This document shows positions 4,022 to 6,629 of a stretch of 6,629 nt of DNA, piece by piece. The notes beneath the pieces are model-generated. The model was not told where the DNA came from. It did not search any database and saw only the letters and a program-made list of their open reading frames with translations. The stretch is from an uncultured Marvinbryantia sp. (GTDB lineage Bacteria; Bacillota; Clostridia; Lachnospirales; Lachnospiraceae). The position numbers were made by a program, and so were the translations under genes. The stretch spans positions 1 to 6,629 of the forward strand of contig CANQJX010000103.1 of the NCBI GenBank assembly GCA_947624335.1. The letters run 5' to 3'. Positions within the stretch are counted from its first letter, which is position 1. Each line of letters starts with the position of its first letter.

Positions 4022-5347
4022 TTGATTAAAAAAGCAGAAATAGTTCTGGAAATATGCCTGCTGTGCCTGACGGTATGGCTGGCGCTTCATCTGATCCGAA
4101 AGACAGATCTTTCGGAAGACGAGATGTATGAGGCCGGTGGCCAGACGGAAATCTTGCAGGAAACGGCGCAGGCGCTTCCGCGCTACTACGACGCGCGAAA
4201 CGAACGCGGCGCTTTTACGGTAAAAGATCAGGGAAGCCTTGGCACCTGCTGGGCGCTTGCGGCGTCTTCGGCGTTGGAGGCGTACTTTATGCCGCAGGAA
4301 AGGCTGGTGTTTTCCGCCGATCATCTGTCCCTGCAAAATCATTTTGCGAAAGAGCAGAACGACGGGGGCGATTATACGATGGTAATGGCCTATCTGGCGG
4401 GATGGCAGGGACCCGTGCTGGAAGCGGACGATCCTTACGGAGACGGGGAATCCGCGGATACTCTTATGCCGGTAAAGCATGTACAGGAAATGCAGATGTT
4501 TAAGGAAAAGAATTATAAAGCGATCAAAGAGGCGATACGCCGTTACGGCTCCGTGCAGTCCTCTCTTTATATGGATCTGCAAAACGCGTTCAGCGCTTCT
4601 GTATATTACAACCAGATAGAACATTCCTATTATTATGACGGGAAGGAAAAGGCGAATCACGATATTTTGATTATCGGCTGGGACGACGATTATCCGGCGT
4701 CAAAATTTAACCGGAATACGTCCCGGAACGGGGCATTTATCTGCCAGAACAGTTGGGGAGAAAAATTTGGGGACCGCGGGATTTTTTATGTTTCCTATGA
4801 AGACGTGAACATTGGGAAAAACGGAATCGCCTATGCCGGAATAGAAGGGACGGATAACTTTGACCATTTGTACCAGACGGATCTGTGCGGCTGGGTGGGG
4901 CAGCTTGGCTACGGCGACGGGGTTTGCTATTTTGCGAACGTCTATGAAGCTTCCGGCGCGCAGAGCCTTGAGGCGGTAGGCTTTTATGCGACGGAGCGCA
5001 ATACGCGCTACCGGATCTATGTTGTAGAGGATTTCCGGGACGAGTCTTCGCTTTACATGCGCGGGCGCGGGCAAAGCGGCCGGATGGAAGAAGCCGGGTA
5101 TTACACAGTGCCGCTGGAACAGCCCGTTTTCCTGGAAGCGGGACAGAATTATGCAGTCGTAGTGGAAATTGATACGCCGGGTACGCAGTATCCGGTAGCG
5201 ACGGAGTATGCCGCCGACGACGCAACAAAAACAGTTGATATTTCGGACGGCAGGGGGTATATTAGCCATGACGGCATTTTGTGGAAATGTGTGGAAAAAG
5301 AGCATCAGGCAAACGTTTGTCTGAAAGCATACACAAATGACAGATAA
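4022..5347 (+). CDS. Membrane-anchored papain-family (C1) cysteine peptidase with C-terminal lectin-like domain
   Basis: A 441-residue protein, probably outside the membrane. Residues 7-25 are a hydrophobic helix after MIKK and before RK, with no clear signal peptidase site or lipobox, so it looks like a signal anchor. A short spacer (26-52) leads directly to the peptidase domain (about 53-275), starting LPRYYDARN. The catalytic set is complete: oxyanion Gln70 and Cys76 in QGSLGTCWA, His213 in NHDILIIGW, and Asn243 in CQNSWGEKFG. Residues about 282-437 are a beta-rich module (LEAVGFYA, TRYRIYVVED, LEAGQNYAVVVEI) like the lectin-like domain found after C1 domains in clostridial surface proteins such as C. 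difficile Cwp84. It may process surface or cell-wall proteins; the substrate is unknown. The usual inhibitory prodomain seems to be absent or tiny. The start is TTG at 4022, with AGGGGA (4011-4016) overlapping the previous stop; no nearby in-frame ATG exists. The gap to its upstream neighbour is 9 nt, implying coupled translation. Confidence 0.92.
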   Translation: MIKKAEIVLEICLLCLTVWLALHLIRKTDLSEDEMYEAGGQTEILQETAQALPRYYDARNERGAFTVKDQGSLGTCWALAASSALEAYFMPQERLVFSADHLSLQNHFAKEQNDGGDYTMVMAYLAGWQGPVLEADDPYGDGESADTLMPVKHVQEMQMFKEKNYKAIKEAIRRYGSVQSSLYMDLQNAFSASVYYNQIEHSYYYDGKEKANHDILIIGWDDDYPASKFNRNTSRNGAFICQNSWGEKFGDRGIFYVSYEDVNIGKNGIAYAGIEGTDNFDHLYQTDLCGWVGQLGYGDGVCYFANVYEASGAQSLEAVGFYATERNTRYRIYVVEDFRDESSLYMRGRGQSGRMEEAGYYTVPLEQPVFLEAGQNYAVVVEIDTPGTQYPVATEYAADDATKTVDISDGRGYISHDGILWKCVEKEHQANVCLKAYTNDR

Positions 5348-5358
5348 AGAGGGATAAC

Positions 5359-5955
5359 TTGGAGAAAAAGATTATAATTGCTACCGGAAACGAAGGAAAA
5401 ATGAAAGAGATCCGCATGATTCTTTCTGATCTGGGAGTGCCGGTTCTTTCTTTAAAAGAGGCGGGCATATCGGCGGAAATAGCGGAAACCGGAAATACGT
5501 TTGAAGAAAACGCGCTTATCAAGGCAAAGACGGTTGCCAAACTGACGAAGGCAGTTGTTCTCGCCGACGATTCGGGACTGGAGATCGATTATCTGAATCG
5601 GGAACCGGGAATTTATTCCGCCCGTTATCTGGGGGAAGATACTTCCTATGCGGTGAAAAATCAAACTCTGCTTGAGCGGATGGAAGGCGTGCCGGACGCA
5701 CAGCGAACGGCGCGGTTTGTCTGCGTGGTCGCCGCGGCGTGGGAAGATCAGACGGCGACGGCGCGCGGCGTGATGGAAGGACGCATTGCCTATAAACCGG
5801 CGGGAGAAAACGGGTTTGGCTACGATCCCATCCTGTATCTGCCGGAATACGGCTGTACCTCCGCCCAGATCAGCCCGGAGCAGAAAAATGAGATCAGCCA
5901 CAGAGGAAAAGCGTTTTGCGCGATAAAGGAAAAGATTCGGGATATTTTGAGATAA
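5359..5955 (+). CDS. rdgB: RdgB/HAM1 family non-canonical purine NTP pyrophosphatase
   Basis: A 198-residue cytosolic enzyme that hydrolyses dITP, ITP and XTP to monophosphates and pyrophosphate, keeping deaminated purines out of DNA and RNA. All family motifs are present: ATGNEGK (8-14) for the triphosphate, NTFEENALIKA (46-56), ADDSGLEID (69-77) with the metal-binding and catalytic aspartates, GIYSARYLGED (84-94), ENGFGYDPI (150-158) and the base-contacting SHRGKA (180-185). The start is TTG at 5359, with AAAGAGGG at 5346-5353 as ribosome site. The next in-frame ATG (5401) would delete the triphosphate-binding strand, so the TTG must be right. It lies 11 nt after the peptidase gene and 12 nt before the phosphoesterase gene. 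Length and motifs are typical and nothing is missing. Confidence 0.96.
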   Translation: MEKKIIIATGNEGKMKEIRMILSDLGVPVLSLKEAGISAEIAETGNTFEENALIKAKTVAKLTKAVVLADDSGLEIDYLNREPGIYSARYLGEDTSYAVKNQTLLERMEGVPDAQRTARFVCVVAAAWEDQTATARGVMEGRIAYKPAGENGFGYDPILYLPEYGCTSAQISPEQKNEISHRGKAFCAIKEKIRDILR

Positions 5956-5967
5956 GGAGAACAGGGC

Positions 5968-6450
5968 ATGAAGGTACTGATTGTCAGCGATACGCATCGC
6001 AGAAATGCGAACCTGAAGGAAGCGCTGAAACTGGAGAAACCCGTCGACCGCCTGATACATTTGGGCGATTCGGAAGAGAATGAGGGCGTTCTGCAGCAGA
6101 TGGCGGGGTGTCCGGTTGACATCGTAAGCGGAAACAACGACTATTTTGCAAATTTCCCAAAGGAAAAGGAAATGACGCTGGGCAGATATAAAGTGCTGCT
6201 GACGCACGGACATTACTATTATGTTTCGCTTGACACAAAGATGATCGCGCGCGAGGCGCGGGCAAGGGGATTCGATATCGTCATGTACGGACATACGCAC
6301 CGTCCGTGGCTGGAACAAAAAGAAGATATCCTTCTTCTGAATCCCGGCAGCTTGTCCTATCCGCGTCAGGAGGGGCGCAAACCAAGCTATATTGTAATGG
6401 AAATCGGAGAGGACGGCAATGCCGGTTTTGCCGTAAAATATCTGGATTAG
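5968..6450 (+). CDS. YfcE/MJ0936-family metallophosphodiesterase
   Basis: A 160-residue single-domain calcineurin-like phosphoesterase using two metal ions. The signature series is intact: DTH (D8, H10), GDSEEN (D34), GNND (55-58), LLTHGH (H80, H82), GHTHRP (H109, H111), then NPGS (125-128). Members of this family (E. coli YfcE, MJ0936) hydrolyse artificial phosphodiesters; the physiological substrate is not known. One variation is visible: the fourth motif reads GNND where GNHD or GNCD is more common. The ATG at 5968 is preceded by AAGGAG (5954-5959), which overlaps the rdgB stop codon, so the two are probably co-translated. The rdgB-phosphoesterase pairing is common in Firmicutes. No terminator is visible between this stop and the tRNA promoter. 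Confidence 0.95.
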   Translation: MKVLIVSDTHRRNANLKEALKLEKPVDRLIHLGDSEENEGVLQQMAGCPVDIVSGNNDYFANFPKEKEMTLGRYKVLLTHGHYYYVSLDTKMIAREARARGFDIVMYGHTHRPWLEQKEDILLLNPGSLSYPRQEGRKPSYIVMEIGEDGNAGFAVKYLD

Positions 6451-6476
6451 CATGGATAAATTTATAGAAAAAACAG

Positions 6477-6505
6477 TTGACTTTTTAATACCGCTATAAT
6501 ATAAT
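6477..6505 (+). promoter_or_regulatory. Sigma-A promoter of tRNA-Pro
   Basis: -35 TTGACT (6477-6482), a 17-bp spacer, -10 TATAAT (6500-6505). A second TATAAT overlaps at 6495-6500, but its spacer would be only 12 bp, so the downstream copy should be used. The predicted start is near 6512, about 43 nt before the mature tRNA 5' end. Confidence 0.85.
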
Positions 6506-6554
6506 CTTAGTTGCGTCAATTGTGGAAATAAGGGATTAACAGGAGAGAAAGAAT

Positions 6555-6629
6555 CGGGGTGTGGCTCAGCTTGGCTAGAGCGCCTGGTTTGGGACCAGGA
6601 GGTCGCAGGTTCGAATCCTGTCACCCCGA
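6555..6629 (+). tRNA. tRNA-Pro (anticodon UGG)
   Basis: A full cloverleaf can be drawn: acceptor stem CGGGGTG (6555-6561) with CACCCCG (6622-6628) and discriminator A6629; a D arm with GGCTC...GAGC; anticodon stem CCTGG (6583-6587) with CCAGG (6595-6599) around loop TTTGGGA, giving anticodon TGG (6590-6592) for proline CCN codons; T stem 6605-6609 with 6617-6621 (one G-U pair) and loop TTCGAAT. Length is 75 nt without CCA. The window ends at the discriminator base, so whether CCA is encoded cannot be seen. Confidence 0.97.

Noticed and set aside
4019..4660. A 213-codon minus-strand open frame opposite the peptidase gene
   Set aside because: Shadow of the peptidase coding frame; no promoter, ribosome site or recognisable domain.
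6477..6500. TTGACT with the first TATAAT (6495-6500) as the tRNA promoter
   Set aside because: The spacer would be only 12 bp; the overlapping TATAAT at 6500-6505 gives 17 bp.
5452..6624. A 390-codon open frame on the minus strand covering rdgB, the phosphoesterase gene and the tRNA
   Set aside because: It is antisense to two genes with complete family motifs. Its beginning (MTGFEPATSWSQTRRSS) is simply the reverse of the tRNA-Pro gene, a well-known spurious translation.
1..6629. CRISPR array, insertion sequence, phage or toxin-antitoxin module
   Set aside because: No spaced direct repeats, transposase or integrase motifs, or paired small toxin/antitoxin frames were found. The only tandem repeat is the 2 x 30 bp inside the Asn/Ser-rich gene.

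Overview
The window looks like chromosomal DNA of a spore-forming, low-to-mid-GC Firmicute, most likely a Clostridia / Lachnospiraceae-type gut anaerobe. The pointers are: strong AGGAGG-type ribosome sites, two TTG starts, sigma-A promoters of clean TTGNNN-N17/18-TATAAT type, a PdaB-like (sporulation-type) polysaccharide deacetylase, a HAAS/DUF1700-type membrane protein, a secreted papain-family peptidase with a probable clostridial lectin-like C-terminal domain, and a YpsC-type THUMP methyltransferase. The lineage is inferred from family content; no rRNA or other marker is present.

Layout. (1) 2-619: 3' part of a PdaB-like polysaccharide deacetylase running into the window on the + strand. 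It converges on a minus-strand lipoprotein gene (713-1345), and a nearly perfect bidirectional hairpin terminator (659-691) sits between them. (2) 1385-1451: back-to-back divergent sigma-A promoters. One drives the lipoprotein leftward, the other a small two-helix membrane protein with an N-terminal HAAS-like domain (1499-1963) rightward. (3) 1964-2198: non-coding, AT-rich, with two hairpins lacking U-tracts. (4) 2199-2384: a 61-residue Asn/Ser-rich protein with internal 10-residue repeats, closed by a very strong terminator (2404-2448). (5) 2501-2806: a single-domain rhodanese. (6) 2861-6450: four tightly packed genes with gaps of 9-12 nt: RlmL/YpsC-type rRNA methyltransferase, membrane-anchored C1 cysteine peptidase, RdgB (non-canonical purine NTP pyrophosphatase) and YfcE-type metallophosphoesterase. 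They appear to be transcribed from a promoter whose -35 box contains the stop codon of the rhodanese gene. (7) 6477-6629: a strong promoter followed by tRNA-Pro(UGG), which ends exactly at the window edge.

How they work together: rdgB and the phosphoesterase gene are a familiar housekeeping pair (nucleotide-pool sanitation plus a small phosphodiesterase), and the methyltransferase is translation-related. The surface peptidase embedded between them is the odd member. The other surface-directed products are the deacetylase (sporulation/cell wall), the zinc-finger-like lipoprotein and the HAAS-like membrane protein. I see no mobile element, CRISPR array or phage gene, and no clear new defence or biosynthetic system. 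The least explained items are the lipoprotein with tandem CxxC...H units, the Asn/Ser-rich mini-protein with its upstream hairpins, and the prodomain-poor peptidase inside a housekeeping operon.
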